A stretch of 64,000 nt of DNA from Flavobacteria bacterium BAL38 (lineage in GTDB: Bacteria > Bacteroidota > Bacteroidia > Flavobacteriales > Flavobacteriaceae): positions 434,001 through 498,000 of the forward strand of contig AAXX01000001.1 in assembly GCA_000169355.1 (NCBI GenBank), in the 5' to 3' direction. The notes below the pieces were generated by a model. It saw only the letters and a program-made list of their open reading frames with translations. It had not been told where the DNA came from and made no database searches. The stretch's first letter is position 1; each line of letters starts with the position of its first letter. Made by a program: the position numbers and the translations under genes. Below are positions 16,514-25,808 of the stretch, piece by piece.

Positions 16514-18301
16514 TTACATTCTCTCAGGAACTTCTATTCCTAATAACTGAAAGGCATTTTTAATCGTATTACCAACTGATTTTGATAATTGAACTCGAAA
16601 CACTTTTTTATCGTGATTTTCTTCTCCTAAAATTGAAACCTGTTGGTAGAACGAATTGAATTCTTTTACCAAATCGTAGGTGTAATTCGCAATTAAAGCC
16701 GGACTATGATTCTCTGCTGCGTTTTGAATTACTTCAGGGAATAATTGAACTTGTTTGATTAATTCTTTCTCTTTTTCATGCATCTCGACTTCGCTCGATG
16801 TGACAACATTTTCGAAGTCAAAATCGGCTTTTCTCAAAATCGATTGAATACGCGCATAAGTATATTGAATAAAAGACCCTGTGTTTCCTGCAAAATCAAC
16901 TGATTCTTCTGGATTGAACATCATTTGTTTTTTTGGATCTACCTTAAGCATATAATATTTTAATGCGCCCAAACCAATAGTTGTATACAATTTTGACTTT
17001 TCTGACTCAGAATAGCCTTCTAATTTTCCTAACTCTTCTGAAATAGCTTGTGCTGTCGTAGTCATTTCTGCCATTAAATCATCAGCATCTACAACTGTTC
17101 CTTCACGTGATTTCATTTTTCCAGAAGGTAATTCCACCATTCCGTAAGATAAATGATACAAGCTATCAGCCCAATCAAATCCTAATTTTTTCAAGATTAA
17201 AAATAACACTTTAAAGTGGTAATCTTGCTCATTTCCTACTGTGTAAACCATTCCTCCAACATCTGGAAAATCTTTTACACGCTGAATAGCGGTTCCAATA
17301 TCTTGCGTCATATAAACCGCTGTTCCGTCTGAACGAAGCACGATTTTTCTATCTAAACCATCCGCTGTTAAATCAATCCAAACGGAACCATCAGGATCTT
17401 TCTCGAAAATGCCTTTTTCTAAACCAAACTGCACTACTTCTTTTCCAAGTAAATACGTATTCGATTCATAATAATTAGGAATATTGAAATTAACACCCAA
17501 ATTTTTATACGTTTGCTCAAAACCATCATACACCCATTGGTTCATAGTTTTCCAAAGTTCAATAACTTCAGGTTTACCATTTTCCCAATCTAAAAGCATT
17601 TGTTGTGCTTCCAAAATTGATGGTGCTAATTTTTTTGCTTCGTCTTCGGTTTTACCTTGAGCAATTAATTCTGCAATTTCTTTTTTATATTGTTTGTCGA
17701 ATTCTACATAGAAATTCCCAACCAATTTATCACCTTTTAATCCCGTTGATTCTGGTGTTTGTCCGTTTCCGAATTTCTGCCAAGCCAACATTGATTTACA
17801 GATGTGAATTCCTCTATCGTTGATGATTTGCGTTTTGTATACTTTTTTTCCAGAAGCTTTGATGATTTCGGCAACTGAATAACCCAATAAATTATTACGA
17901 ATATGCCCTAAATGCAACGGTTTGTTAGTATTTGGCGAAGAATATTCGACCATTACTGCCTTTTCGCCTTCTTTTGGAGCTAAAAAACCAAAAGTTTCGT
18001 TGTTTTTAATCGAATTAAAAAATTCTATATAATAAGCATCCGAAATCACGATGTTTAAAAATCCTCCAACAACGTTAAATTTAGCGACTTCATGAATATT
18101 AGCAACTAAATAATTTCCTATTTGATTTCCTATTTCAACAGGATTCCCTTTTAACGCTTTTACTAAAGGAAAAACTACCATAGTAACATCACCTTCAAAC
18201 TCTTTCCTAGTAGCTTGAAATTCAACTTTCTCAATAGAAATATTGAACAATTCAAGAACTGCTTTTTGGATATGTACTGTAAGTGTTTGATGTAATGTCA
18301 T
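16514..18301 (-). CDS. argS: Arginyl-tRNA synthetase
   Basis: 595 residues, full length for class I ArgRS. The N-terminal tRNA-binding (Add-1) domain spans about 1-90, followed by SSPNTNKPLHLGHIRNN with the HIGH motif. The KMSKS-equivalent is KMKSREG, and the C-terminal anticodon-binding domain ends in QLLGIEVPERM. It charges tRNA-Arg in the cytoplasm. It stands alone between terminators, with a -7 box at 18324-18331. Confidence 0.98.
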   Translation of the reverse strand: MTLHQTLTVHIQKAVLELFNISIEKVEFQATRKEFEGDVTMVVFPLVKALKGNPVEIGNQIGNYLVANIHEVAKFNVVGGFLNIVISDAYYIEFFNSIKNNETFGFLAPKEGEKAVMVEYSSPNTNKPLHLGHIRNNLLGYSVAEIIKASGKKVYKTQIINDRGIHICKSMLAWQKFGNGQTPESTGLKGDKLVGNFYVEFDKQYKKEIAELIAQGKTEDEAKKLAPSILEAQQMLLDWENGKPEVIELWKTMNQWVYDGFEQTYKNLGVNFNIPNYYESNTYLLGKEVVQFGLEKGIFEKDPDGSVWIDLTADGLDRKIVLRSDGTAVYMTQDIGTAIQRVKDFPDVGGMVYTVGNEQDYHFKVLFLILKKLGFDWADSLYHLSYGMVELPSGKMKSREGTVVDADDLMAEMTTTAQAISEELGKLEGYSESEKSKLYTTIGLGALKYYMLKVDPKKQMMFNPEESVDFAGNTGSFIQYTYARIQSILRKADFDFENVVTSSEVEMHEKEKELIKQVQLFPEVIQNAAENHSPALIANYTYDLVKEFNSFYQQVSILGEENHDKKVFRVQLSKSVGNTIKNAFQLLGIEVPERM

Positions 18302-18323
18302 TTTTGCCTTTTTTTAGAACGTG

Positions 18324-18331
18324 CAAAGGTA
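18324..18331 (-). promoter_or_regulatory. argS -7 box
   Basis: TACCTTTG on the minus strand, about 22 bases before the ATG. The following GCAC places the start of transcription near 18319. Confidence 0.65.
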
Positions 18332-18387
18332 ATAAATAGTAATTAGTGATTCATAATTAGTGATTAGTTTTTTTGTGTAAAATCAAT

Positions 18388-18426
18388 AAAAAAAGTACTC
18401 CTAAAAATTTTAAGAGTACTTTTTTT
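18388..18426 (-). terminator. Terminator of fabH
   Basis: AAAGTACTC (18392-18400) pairs with GAGTACTTT (18414-18422), and A and T runs flank both sides, so it can work in either direction. It lies between the fabH stop and the argS promoter region. Confidence 0.85.
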
Positions 18427-18463
18427 ATTGAATTGACTTTATTTTGCTAATTTACAATAGAAA

Positions 18464-19471
18464 CTACCATCTAATAATTACGCTTCCCCAAGTAAATCCA
18501 GAACCAAAAGCAGCTAAAACTACTAAATCTCCTGATTTAATTTTTCCTTGTTCCCAGGCTTCAGTTAAAGCAATTGGAATAGATGCTGCTGTTGTGTTTC
18601 CGTATTTTTGAATATTGTTAAAAACTTGGTCGTCTGTTAAACGGAATTTCTGTTGAATAAATTGTGAAATTCTTAAGTTAGCCTGATGAGGCACCAACAT
18701 ATTAATATCTGAAACTTGTAAATTATTGGCTTGCAAACCTTCGTTAATGACTTCGCTAAAACGAACTACTGCATTTTTAAACACAAACTGGCCATTCATA
18801 TAAGGATAATAGCTTTCATCATTAGGATCGTTATCAGCAATAATATCGGTTACCCAACGTTTTCCCATTCCTGGAGCAATTAATGATAATTCTTCGGCAT
18901 GTTGCCCTTCGGAATGAAGATGTGTTGACAAAATTCCTTTCGACAAATCTTCTTCTCTTGAAAGAACTGCCGCTCCTGCTCCATCTCCAAAAATTACAGA
19001 AACACCTCTACCACGAGTCGTCATGTCTAAACCAGTAGAATGTAATTCAGAACCAATAACTAAAATATTTTTATACATTCCGGTTTTAATATATTGATCT
19101 GCTACTGAAATAGCATACACAAAACCCGAACATTGATTACGAACATCTAATGCACCAACAGTTCTTAAACCTAAATCGCGTTGTACTAAAACACCTGGAC
19201 CTGGAAAATAATAATCCGGACTCAAAGTTGCAAAAACAACAAAATCAATATCTTCCTTGGCTACACCCGATCGCTCAATAGCAATTTCGGCTGCTTTAAC
19301 ACCCATTGATGTAGTCGTATCTTCACCTCTTATAATATGACGACGTTCTTGAATTCCAGTTCTTTCCTGAATCCATTCATCGTTAGTATCCATTAGTTTA
19401 GATAAATCATCATTAGTAACAATGTTATCTGGCACATAATAGCCTAAACCTGATATTTTAGAATGGTACAT
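18464..19471 (-). CDS. fabH: 3-oxoacyl-ACP synthase III (ketoacyl-ACP synthase III)
   Basis: 335 residues. Catalytic triad motifs are present: the Cys in VRNQCSGF (about 113), the His in VPHQANLRI and the Asn in KYGNTTAAS. The C terminus GSGFTWGSVIIRW is typical. FabH condenses an acyl-CoA starter with malonyl-ACP to begin fatty acid synthesis. It stands alone, with no fab genes beside it. Members of the same family also act in secondary metabolism, but nothing around suggests that. A paralogue elsewhere in the genome is possible. Confidence 0.95.
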   Translation of the reverse strand: MYHSKISGLGYYVPDNIVTNDDLSKLMDTNDEWIQERTGIQERRHIIRGEDTTTSMGVKAAEIAIERSGVAKEDIDFVVFATLSPDYYFPGPGVLVQRDLGLRTVGALDVRNQCSGFVYAISVADQYIKTGMYKNILVIGSELHSTGLDMTTRGRGVSVIFGDGAGAAVLSREEDLSKGILSTHLHSEGQHAEELSLIAPGMGKRWVTDIIADNDPNDESYYPYMNGQFVFKNAVVRFSEVINEGLQANNLQVSDINMLVPHQANLRISQFIQQKFRLTDDQVFNNIQKYGNTTAASIPIALTEAWEQGKIKSGDLVVLAAFGSGFTWGSVIIRW

Positions 19472-19496
19472 AATTTTTTAATTATTTATTAGCTTA

Positions 19497-19504
19497 CAAA
19501 AATA
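19497..19504 (-). promoter_or_regulatory. fabH -7 box
   Basis: TATTTTTG on the minus strand, 25 bases before the ATG at 19471. Confidence 0.55.
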
Positions 19505-19535
19505 CAAATTTTAAAGTGTATTGATCAATGGCATA

Positions 19536-19572
19536 AAAAAAGTCCAACATACTTTGTAAGTTGGACTTTTTA
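19536..19572 (-). terminator. Terminator of the YegP-like gene
   Basis: AAAAAGTCCAAC pairs with GTTGGACTTTTT around an 11-base loop, giving a 13-bp stem including the A/T tract. It starts 12 bp after the stop codon. Confidence 0.88.
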
Positions 19573-19584
19573 AAATTGTATTGA

Positions 19585-19917
19585 TTATACGGTTTGATCA
19601 TCAACTGTTGCGTCTGGCGCATTTTTTTTCACAGATTCGATTCCGTTGTCTCTTGATGCAACACTTTCATACATTTCACTTGTACCAATAATCTGACCAT
19701 TTGTAGCTTTAAGATTGAAATAAGGCTTTCCATTTTTAGCTTCTAAACGATCGAAACGAGTATCAACTTGTGAGTTTTTTTTAACCGATTCTACACCATT
19801 TAAACAAGCTGCTTTAGTTGTATAACCCTCACTACCTAAAATTTCTTGACCGTTTCCTGCTTTTAAGCTAAATTGAAACTCTCCGTTTTTTCTAGTTGAA
19901 ATGACAAATTTTCCCAT
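19585..19917 (-). CDS. YegP-family protein with two DUF1508 repeats
   Basis: 110 residues built of two similar halves (about 1-50 and 51-103). Each begins FxFxLKAxNGQ-I and continues through S-E-x-Y to a GVESVKKN or GIESVKKN end. This is the tandem DUF1508 (YegP) fold, a small cytoplasmic domain of unknown biochemical role. It is monocistronic, with its own strong terminator. No promoter box was assigned with confidence. Confidence 0.92.
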   Translation of the reverse strand: MGKFVISTRKNGEFQFSLKAGNGQEILGSEGYTTKAACLNGVESVKKNSQVDTRFDRLEAKNGKPYFNLKATNGQIIGTSEMYESVASRDNGIESVKKNAPDATVDDQTV

Positions 19918-20112
19918 GTTATAAAATTTAATATTATGAATTAATGAAATATAAACTTACAAATAAAAATTAACAAATAAAAATTTGAGTAACATCAAGT
20001 GGAGCTTACAACAAAATTTCGCCATTTAATAATGTAGAAAAAACAAAACATCTTTATTATTAGTTCATCGAAAAATAGATAACAATCAAAAAAAAATCAA
20101 ACATTCAAATAT

Positions 20113-20144
20113 TAGACCTTTGAATTGAAAGATTTGAAGGTCTA
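20113..20144 (-). terminator. Probable terminator overlapping the ABC ATPase stop codon
   Basis: TAGACCTT pairs with AAGGTCTA around a 16-base loop, and the stop codon lies within one arm. The downstream minus-strand sequence is T-rich but not a clean T-tract. Confidence 0.5.
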
Positions 20145-21062
20145 TTTTATTTTCAAACAAACCATTTCCCCATTTTCAATCAAATTATCATTTTCAAAAA
20201 ACAGAATTTGATTGCCATATTTAACTTCAATTAAATAATGACTTCCTCTAAAATAAGATTTTACAACTTCTACTTTAAAATTAGAATTTAAAGTTACTTT
20301 CAGTTGATGCGGATAAACAAATTTTAATTCGCCATCAATCTCAATTTCATTAACATCTCCAAACAAGGACGCAACATATTTATCTTTTGGATTATTGTAA
20401 ATGAATTTTGGAACTCCACTTTCAATAATTTTTCCATCTCTCATTATAGCAACCTCATCGGCAAATGCTAAAACATCAGTGCTATCGTGAGTTGCTACAA
20501 TACAAGTAATATCTTTTTCATTTAAATAAGCAAACAACTTTCTGCGAAGACTTTTTTTTCTAAAATTATCGATGTGACTAAAAGGTTCATCCAACAATAA
20601 TACTTCTGGTTCTAGTGCTAATACTCTTGCTAAAGCTACACGTTGCATTTGACCACCACTTAAAAATTTAGCTTTTACATTGGCATATTCTGTCATTTCT
20701 ACAATCTCTAACAATTCAGAAATACGTGCTTGTTTAGCATCTGGAAAAAAATTAGTGAGATACTTTCCTACGTTTTCAGCAACTGTAATAAATGGCATTA
20801 AATCGAAATCTTGCGCCAAATATTTCATAAAAGGCATTCCGGGAATTAAATGAAATTTAGGCCCTAAAACTTCGGTGTTATTCCAAAATATTTGCCCTTC
20901 ATCTAGATCATATAATCCATAAATTAATTTTAGTAACGTACTTTTTCCGCAACCACTTTCGCCAATAATTGCAAGATTAGTTCCTTTTTTTATTGAAAAG
21001 GAAATGTTTTGAAGCGTGTTTTCATCTAAATAAGAAAATGAAATATTTGTTGCTACCAGCAT
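20142..21062 (-). CDS. Orphan ABC transporter ATP-binding protein
   Basis: 306 residues. Walker A GESGCGKST (about 36-44), signature LSGGQMQRVA, Walker B VLLLDEPF and the switch His in ATHDS are all intact. About 80 residues after the ATPase core form an accessory domain like the C-terminal (TOBE-like) regions of PotA/FutC-type importers. No permease or binding protein gene adjoins, so its partner must be elsewhere. The import substrate (iron, sulfate, polyamine) cannot be decided. Confidence 0.88.
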   Translation of the reverse strand: MLVATNISFSYLDENTLQNISFSIKKGTNLAIIGESGCGKSTLLKLIYGLYDLDEGQIFWNNTEVLGPKFHLIPGMPFMKYLAQDFDLMPFITVAENVGKYLTNFFPDAKQARISELLEIVEMTEYANVKAKFLSGGQMQRVALARVLALEPEVLLLDEPFSHIDNFRKKSLRRKLFAYLNEKDITCIVATHDSTDVLAFADEVAIMRDGKIIESGVPKFIYNNPKDKYVASLFGDVNEIEIDGELKFVYPHQLKVTLNSNFKVEVVKSYFRGSHYLIEVKYGNQILFFENDNLIENGEMVCLKIK

Positions 21063-21079
21063 AGTTGCTTTTTTTTCTA

Positions 21080-21087
21080 CAAATATA
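21080..21087 (-). promoter_or_regulatory. -7 box of the ABC ATPase gene
   Basis: TATATTTG on the minus strand, 17 bases before the ATG. A TTGACA hexamer lies 19 bases upstream of it, a rare match to both -33 and -7 elements. Confidence 0.65.
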
Positions 21088-21182
21088 AGATTAAATATTA
21101 TGTCAATTTGTCACCAATTATAGTTTGGTATTTCTTTTGTAGGTAGCAATACATCAAAATTGTTTAACTAAAATTTTAAAAT

Positions 21183-23069
21183 ATGGCATCAGGAAAAATT
21201 AACGTTTCTGTAGAAAACATCTTTCCCTTAATTAAAAAATTCTTGTACAGCGATCACGAAATATTTCTTCGTGAATTAGTCTCTAATGCAACAGACGCTA
21301 CTTTAAAATTAAAACATTTAACCAGTATTGGTGAAGCTAAGGTTGAATATGGCAATCCAATTATCGAAGTAAAAATCGATAAAGAAGGAAAAAAACTGCA
21401 CATCATTGATCAAGGTTTAGGAATGACAGCAGATGAAGTTGAAAAATATATCAATCAAATTGCTTTTTCTGGAGCTGAAGAGTTTTTAGAAAAATATAAA
21501 GATTCTGCCAAAGATTCAGGTGTAATTGGTCATTTTGGATTAGGATTTTATTCTGCCTTCATGGTGGCTTCTAAAGTAGAAATCATTACCAAATCATACA
21601 AAGACGAACCAGCTGCACATTGGACATGTGATGGAAGTCCGGAATTTTCATTAGTTCCTCATGACAAAACCGACAGAGGTTCTGAAATCATCTTACATAT
21701 TGCTGAAGATTCTTTAGAGTTTTTAGAAGAGTTTAAAATTCGTGAATTGTTAACGAAGTACAATAAATTCATGCCTATTCCAATTAAATTTGGAACCAAA
21801 CAAGAAGCGCTTCCAAAACCAGAAGATGCGCCAGAAGATTACAAAACTGAATACAAAGAAGTTGACAATATCATCAACAATCCTAATCCGGCTTGGACTA
21901 AACAACCAGTGGATTTAAGTGATGAGGATTACAAAAAATTCTATCACGAATTGTATCCAATGCAGTTTGAAGAGCCTTTATTCAATATTCACTTAAATGT
22001 AGATTATCCGTTCAATTTAACAGGGATTTTATATTTCCCAAAAATGTCGGCCGATCTACAAATGCAAAAAGACAAAATTCAATTGTACCAAAATCAGGTA
22101 TATGTAACTGATAATGTAGAAGGAATTGTTCCTGAATTTTTAGGCATGTTAAAAGGGGTTATTGATTCGCCAGATATTCCGTTAAACGTTTCTCGTTCGT
22201 ATTTACAAGCGGATGGAAATGTAAAGAAAATTTCGAACTACATCACTAGAAAAGTAGCCGATAAATTAAAATCGTTATTCAACGAAAATCGTGCTGATTT
22301 TGAACAAAAATGGAACGACATTAAAATTGTTTTAGAATACGGAATGCTTTCAGAACCAAAATTCTATGAAAAAGCAGGCGATTTTGTATTGTATCCTACC
22401 ACTAATGGAAAATATTTCACATTAGCCGAATTGAAAGAAGCAATAACTGCAAATCAAACAGATAAGAATGGAAAACTAGTAGTGTTATATGCTTCGAATA
22501 AAGACGCACAACACAGTTACATTGACATTGCAACCGCTAAAGGTTATGAAGTTTTATTATTGGATTCGCCAATTGTTTCGCATTTAATTCAAAAATTGGA
22601 AGCAGATAACGAAAACCTAACTTTTGCAAGAGTTGATGCTGAACATATTGATAAATTAATACAGAAAGAAGAAACAACTATTTCTAAATTATCTGATGAT
22701 GAGCAAACAAACCTAAAATCAGTTTTAGATGCCATTGTACCAAAAGAAAACTATACCGTTCAACTAGAGCCTATGGATAGTAGTGCAGCTCCTTTTATGA
22801 TTACACAACCCGAGTTCATGAGAAGAATGAAAGAAATGAGTGCAACTGGCGGTGGAGGAATGTTTGGAATGGGTAATTTCCCTGATATGTATAATTTGGT
22901 AGTAAATTCAAATTCTAGTTTAGCAACAACTATTTTACAAACCGAAGATAAATCGGCTCAAGAAGTATTAGTAAAACAAGCTTTAGACTTAGCCAAAATT
23001 TCACAAGGTTTACTTAAAGGTGAAGAATTAACTGCATTTGTAAAAAGAAGTTTTGAAACTTTGAAGTAA
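21183..23069 (+). CDS. htpG: Molecular chaperone HtpG (Hsp90)
   Basis: 628 residues, normal Hsp90 length. The N-terminal GHKL ATPase carries ELVSNATDA, DQGLGM and GHFGLGFYSAFMV. The middle domain contains NVSRSYLQ (catalytic arginine loop). The C-terminal dimerisation domain carries a glycine-rich GGGGMFGMGNFPDMYNL insertion. It is an ATP-dependent cytoplasmic chaperone, more needed in stress. It is divergent from the ABC gene, and no clear -7 box or heat-shock element was found upstream. A strong terminator follows. Confidence 0.97.
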   Translation: MASGKINVSVENIFPLIKKFLYSDHEIFLRELVSNATDATLKLKHLTSIGEAKVEYGNPIIEVKIDKEGKKLHIIDQGLGMTADEVEKYINQIAFSGAEEFLEKYKDSAKDSGVIGHFGLGFYSAFMVASKVEIITKSYKDEPAAHWTCDGSPEFSLVPHDKTDRGSEIILHIAEDSLEFLEEFKIRELLTKYNKFMPIPIKFGTKQEALPKPEDAPEDYKTEYKEVDNIINNPNPAWTKQPVDLSDEDYKKFYHELYPMQFEEPLFNIHLNVDYPFNLTGILYFPKMSADLQMQKDKIQLYQNQVYVTDNVEGIVPEFLGMLKGVIDSPDIPLNVSRSYLQADGNVKKISNYITRKVADKLKSLFNENRADFEQKWNDIKIVLEYGMLSEPKFYEKAGDFVLYPTTNGKYFTLAELKEAITANQTDKNGKLVVLYASNKDAQHSYIDIATAKGYEVLLLDSPIVSHLIQKLEADNENLTFARVDAEHIDKLIQKEETTISKLSDDEQTNLKSVLDAIVPKENYTVQLEPMDSSAAPFMITQPEFMRRMKEMSATGGGGMFGMGNFPDMYNLVVNSNSSLATTILQTEDKSAQEVLVKQALDLAKISQGLLKGEELTAFVKRSFETLK

Positions 23070-23107
23070 TCGAATTGAAATTCTGTTACCTTTAAGAATC
23101 ATTTATC

Positions 23108-23145
23108 AATCCTGACAGGTTTTTGAAACTTGTCAGGATTTTTTG
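23108..23145 (+). terminator. Terminator of htpG
   Basis: A 15-bp stem (23108-23122 with 23126-23140, one G:U pair) and a 3-base loop are followed by TTTTT. The stem contains the CCTGACAGG-like sequence often found in Flavobacterium intergenic hairpins. Confidence 0.9.
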
Positions 23146-23146
23146 T

Positions 23147-23154
23147 TAACTTTG
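23147..23154 (+). promoter_or_regulatory. -7 box of the SRPBCC-DUF2721 unit
   Basis: TAACTTTG, immediately after the htpG terminator and 19 bases before the ATG at 23174. Confidence 0.6.
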
Positions 23155-23173
23155 ACTATAAAGCCAATGCAAA

Positions 23174-23611
23174 ATGAAAAAACTAACATTCGAAATCGAA
23201 ATAAACGCTCAAGCCGATAAAGTTTGGAATGCCATGTGGGAAGAAGAAAATTATAAAAAGTGGACTTCGGCCTTTTGCGAAGGTTCAACAACTAAATCGA
23301 ATTGGAAACAAGGAGAACGAATTCATTTTCTTGATCCAAATGGAAATGGAATGTATAGTGAAATAACTATTCTAATTCCAAATGAGAAAATGTTTTTTAC
23401 GCACATTGGAAATCTAAAAAACTTTACAGAACAACCTTTAGATGACGAATCTAAAACTTGGTCAGGCGCAACTGAAAACTATTCATTAAACGAAGAAAAT
23501 GGTAAAACAAAAATTTCTGTAGTAATAGATGTTCTAGAAAAATATATCGAATATTACAATAAAACTTTTGGATTAGGCTTAGCGATTATTAGAGAAATTG
23601 CCGAAAACTAA
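23174..23611 (+). CDS. SRPBCC (START/AHA1-like) domain protein
   Basis: 145 residues covering one SRPBCC domain. It begins LTFEIEINAQADKVWNAMWEEENYKKWT, has a central SEITILIPNEKMFFTH and ends in a long helix, as in AHSA1/activator-of-Hsp90-like proteins. Such domains form a hydrophobic pocket that binds lipids or other small ligands. It comes directly after htpG but behind a strong terminator, so it is not in the same transcript. A link with Hsp90 is suggestive only. It is followed 29 bp later by a DUF2721 gene. Confidence 0.88.
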   Translation: MKKLTFEIEINAQADKVWNAMWEEENYKKWTSAFCEGSTTKSNWKQGERIHFLDPNGNGMYSEITILIPNEKMFFTHIGNLKNFTEQPLDDESKTWSGATENYSLNEENGKTKISVVIDVLEKYIEYYNKTFGLGLAIIREIAEN

Positions 23612-23640
23612 TAGACATAAAATAATTACAACAAAAAACA

Positions 23641-24039
23641 ATGACGGTATCTTTAGAAACTCCCGCACTTTTATTCTCAGCAACTTCATTAATACTTTTA
23701 GCCTATACAAATCGATTTTTAACAATTGCACAAATTGTGAGAGGCCTTAAAAAGAATTATGATGACAATCACAATAAAAACATTTTACTTGAAATTAAAA
23801 ACTTAAACTTACGATTGACTTTGATTCGTTACATGCAACTATTTGGGGTAATGTGTTTGTTTTTATCGGTTTTTGCAATGCTATTATTGTATGTAAATCA
23901 AGTTACTATAGGAATTTATTTATTTGGAGCAAGTTTACTTTCGTTATTAATTTCATTAGGAATCTCATTTTGGGAAATTAGTATTTCAGTAAATGCACTT
24001 CGGGTTCATTTAAAAGATTTATCTGAGGATATGGAATAA
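23641..24039 (+). CDS. DUF2721 membrane protein
   Basis: 132 residues with three hydrophobic segments (about 8-25, 67-90 and 93-115) separated by a charged region rich in Lys/Asn. The pattern, including ATSLILLAYTNRFL near the start, matches the DUF2721 family. Inner-membrane location is expected. Its function is unknown. It is probably co-transcribed with the SRPBCC gene. Confidence 0.85.
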   Translation: MTVSLETPALLFSATSLILLAYTNRFLTIAQIVRGLKKNYDDNHNKNILLEIKNLNLRLTLIRYMQLFGVMCLFLSVFAMLLLYVNQVTIGIYLFGASLLSLLISLGISFWEISISVNALRVHLKDLSEDME

Positions 24040-24099
24040 TTAAAATTTAAACCTTTTTGATTCTAAATAGTCTAATCAATAAACTTAAAAAAATAGCTT

Positions 24100-24924
24100 A
24101 TGAGAAAAATGAATTTTTATATTATCGGAACATTTTTGTTAACATTAATTTCTTGTAGTAAAGAAGATATAATAGTAGATCGCGAATTGGTTAATGCTTA
24201 TGCAGAAATTGAATTTAGCAGTGAAGTTGATTTTAATTCAGGAATTGAAGCTGCAAGTGACAATTCATCATTTGCAAGTAGAAATAATATTAATTCAAAT
24301 ACTTCTATAGCCTCTTGTGCAACAGTAACGGTTGACAATGCAACACCTGGGGTTTTTCCTAAAACATTTACAATTGATTTTGGAAGTGGTTGTGTTTCAA
24401 ATGGAATTTTAAGATCTGGAAGTATTACAGTTACAATTACAAATTACATTATGACCGCTGGAAGTGTTACAACTATTGTAAGAGGAAATAATTATTACAT
24501 TAATGGCAGAAAAGTGGAAGGTACAATTGTATATGAAAACACTACAACTGATGTAAATAATCCTCAATGGAATAGAACGATTACAAACGGAAAAACAACT
24601 ACTACTTCTGGAGATGTTTATACTCATTCTGGAACTCGAACTGTAAAACAAATTGCAGGTGTTACCACCTTAGCACTGTTAGATAATATTTACGAAATAA
24701 CAACCGGAAATCATACTATTACAAAAAATAATAACGCTACATTAACGACAACTGTAGTTGAGCCATTAATTAAAAAATATGCTTGCGCTCATGTTTCACA
24801 AGGACAGCTAGATTTACAAGGTAGTGTTTTAGACGGTATTTTAGATTATGGAGATAATACATGTGATTATTTTGCAACCTATACTCATTCAAACGGAGTA
24901 GTTTATGACATTGTTCTAAATTAA
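24100..24924 (+). CDS. Lipoprotein, Thr-rich, function unknown
   Basis: 274 residues. The lipobox ends at the Cys in TLISCSKED, so it is an exported lipoprotein. The mature chain is rich in Thr, Asn and Ser with few charges, apparently all beta strands, and has four later cysteines (in ASCATVT, GSGCVS, YACAH, NTCDY) that could make two disulfides. The pattern resembles surface beta-sandwich lipoproteins of Flavobacteria, but I cannot assign a family. No operon partner. Confidence 0.78.
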   Translation: MRKMNFYIIGTFLLTLISCSKEDIIVDRELVNAYAEIEFSSEVDFNSGIEAASDNSSFASRNNINSNTSIASCATVTVDNATPGVFPKTFTIDFGSGCVSNGILRSGSITVTITNYIMTAGSVTTIVRGNNYYINGRKVEGTIVYENTTTDVNNPQWNRTITNGKTTTTSGDVYTHSGTRTVKQIAGVTTLALLDNIYEITTGNHTITKNNNATLTTTVVEPLIKKYACAHVSQGQLDLQGSVLDGILDYGDNTCDYFATYTHSNGVVYDIVLN

Positions 24925-25021
24925 ACGATATAAAAAAAACAATATTAATGTTGTACTGATATTTGGAATATCAACATTATACACTCAATAAGATAAAGAT
25001 TGACTAAGTTTTAGTTGTTAT

Positions 25022-25057
25022 AAAAATCTCGTTTAAATAAATTTAAACGAGATTTTT
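25022..25057. terminator. Bidirectional terminator between the lipoprotein and L,D-transpeptidase genes
   Basis: A 17-bp perfect stem (25022-25038 with 25041-25057) and a 2-base apparent loop, with A and T runs at the ends. It serves both convergent genes and ends immediately at the transpeptidase stop codon. Confidence 0.9.
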
Positions 25058-25654
25058 TTATTCTATAATCCACAACAAAACAGGCTTTTCTGATTTTTGT
25101 AATCGAATGTCTAATTTTTTCATAAATTCATTTGAAACTGCGGGACAACCCCAACTTAAAGGAGAAAAGTTAGGATACACTTCATTGTTTTTAACAGCAT
25201 TCCAAGAATGTAAAACTACTACCCTTTTTACAGCCGTTTTATTACTTTGTTCTAAACCATGTAACCAATATTTTACGTTGATTCCCCAAGAACTATAATC
25301 TCTACTTCCTATTTTATACTTTCCTTTCATGGAGCAATGACTATTTACGCGATGATCAAATTTTACTTTTTCCCATTTAGCTGGATTATCTTCAAATTGA
25401 TCGCAACTACCATGAGTTACTAAATTTTTATCTAAAAATTTCTTAGACGCAAAATCATATATAAAAAAACGATTCTTACCTGAATGAATACTCAAATCAA
25501 CTAAAAAATAATATGATTCATTGAAGTTGTTTTGCTTACAATATTCGGCTGCTTCATTGTGATACAATTCATAATCTTTAATTGAATCAGAACTTACTTC
25601 AGCATTATTACAACATAAAAAACAAATCGAAATCAATAATATAAAATGTTTCAT
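25058..25654 (-). CDS. Murein L,D-transpeptidase catalytic-domain protein (YkuD_2 type)
   Basis: 198 residues with a lipoprotein-like signal ending at CFLCC. The catalytic motif SWGCPAVSN near residue 167 places the nucleophile cysteine, with a histidine in VVVLHSWN, as in the L,D-transpeptidase-like family. These act on peptidoglycan cross-links in the periplasm. The protein is short for the family and is isolated. It converges with the neighbouring lipoprotein gene on a shared terminator. Confidence 0.85.
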   Translation of the reverse strand: MKHFILLISICFLCCNNAEVSSDSIKDYELYHNEAAEYCKQNNFNESYYFLVDLSIHSGKNRFFIYDFASKKFLDKNLVTHGSCDQFEDNPAKWEKVKFDHRVNSHCSMKGKYKIGSRDYSSWGINVKYWLHGLEQSNKTAVKRVVVLHSWNAVKNNEVYPNFSPLSWGCPAVSNEFMKKLDIRLQKSEKPVLLWIIE

Positions 25655-25780
25655 AAAAAATTTTAAAAGAATTAAACACTATTAATAAATTTTTATTTAA
25701 AAAGTCATTCTTAAATTGTAACTAAAACTATACCAAACAAAAATCTTTTTTATTTATCTATTCTCTTTTTTCTTTTTACC

Positions 25781-25788
25781 TATCTTTG
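25781..25788 (+). promoter_or_regulatory. -7 box of the DMT transporter gene
   Basis: TATCTTTG, with GCGCC following. An AGGAG sequence lies directly against the ATG at 25809, too close to work as a normal Shine-Dalgarno site. Confidence 0.65.
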
Positions 25789-25808
25789 CGCCCCTTAAAA
25801 ATCAGGAG

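Noticed and set aside
19989..20002. GTAAC half-site upstream of the YegP-like gene
   Set aside because: The second arm (AGTGG) barely matches and the box at the right distance is TTTATTTG; chance is adequate.
24946..24979. TAATGTT...AACATTA imperfect hairpin after the Thr-rich lipoprotein
   Set aside because: AT-only stem with a bulge and no T-run; the strong 17-bp terminator at 25022 is the better stop.
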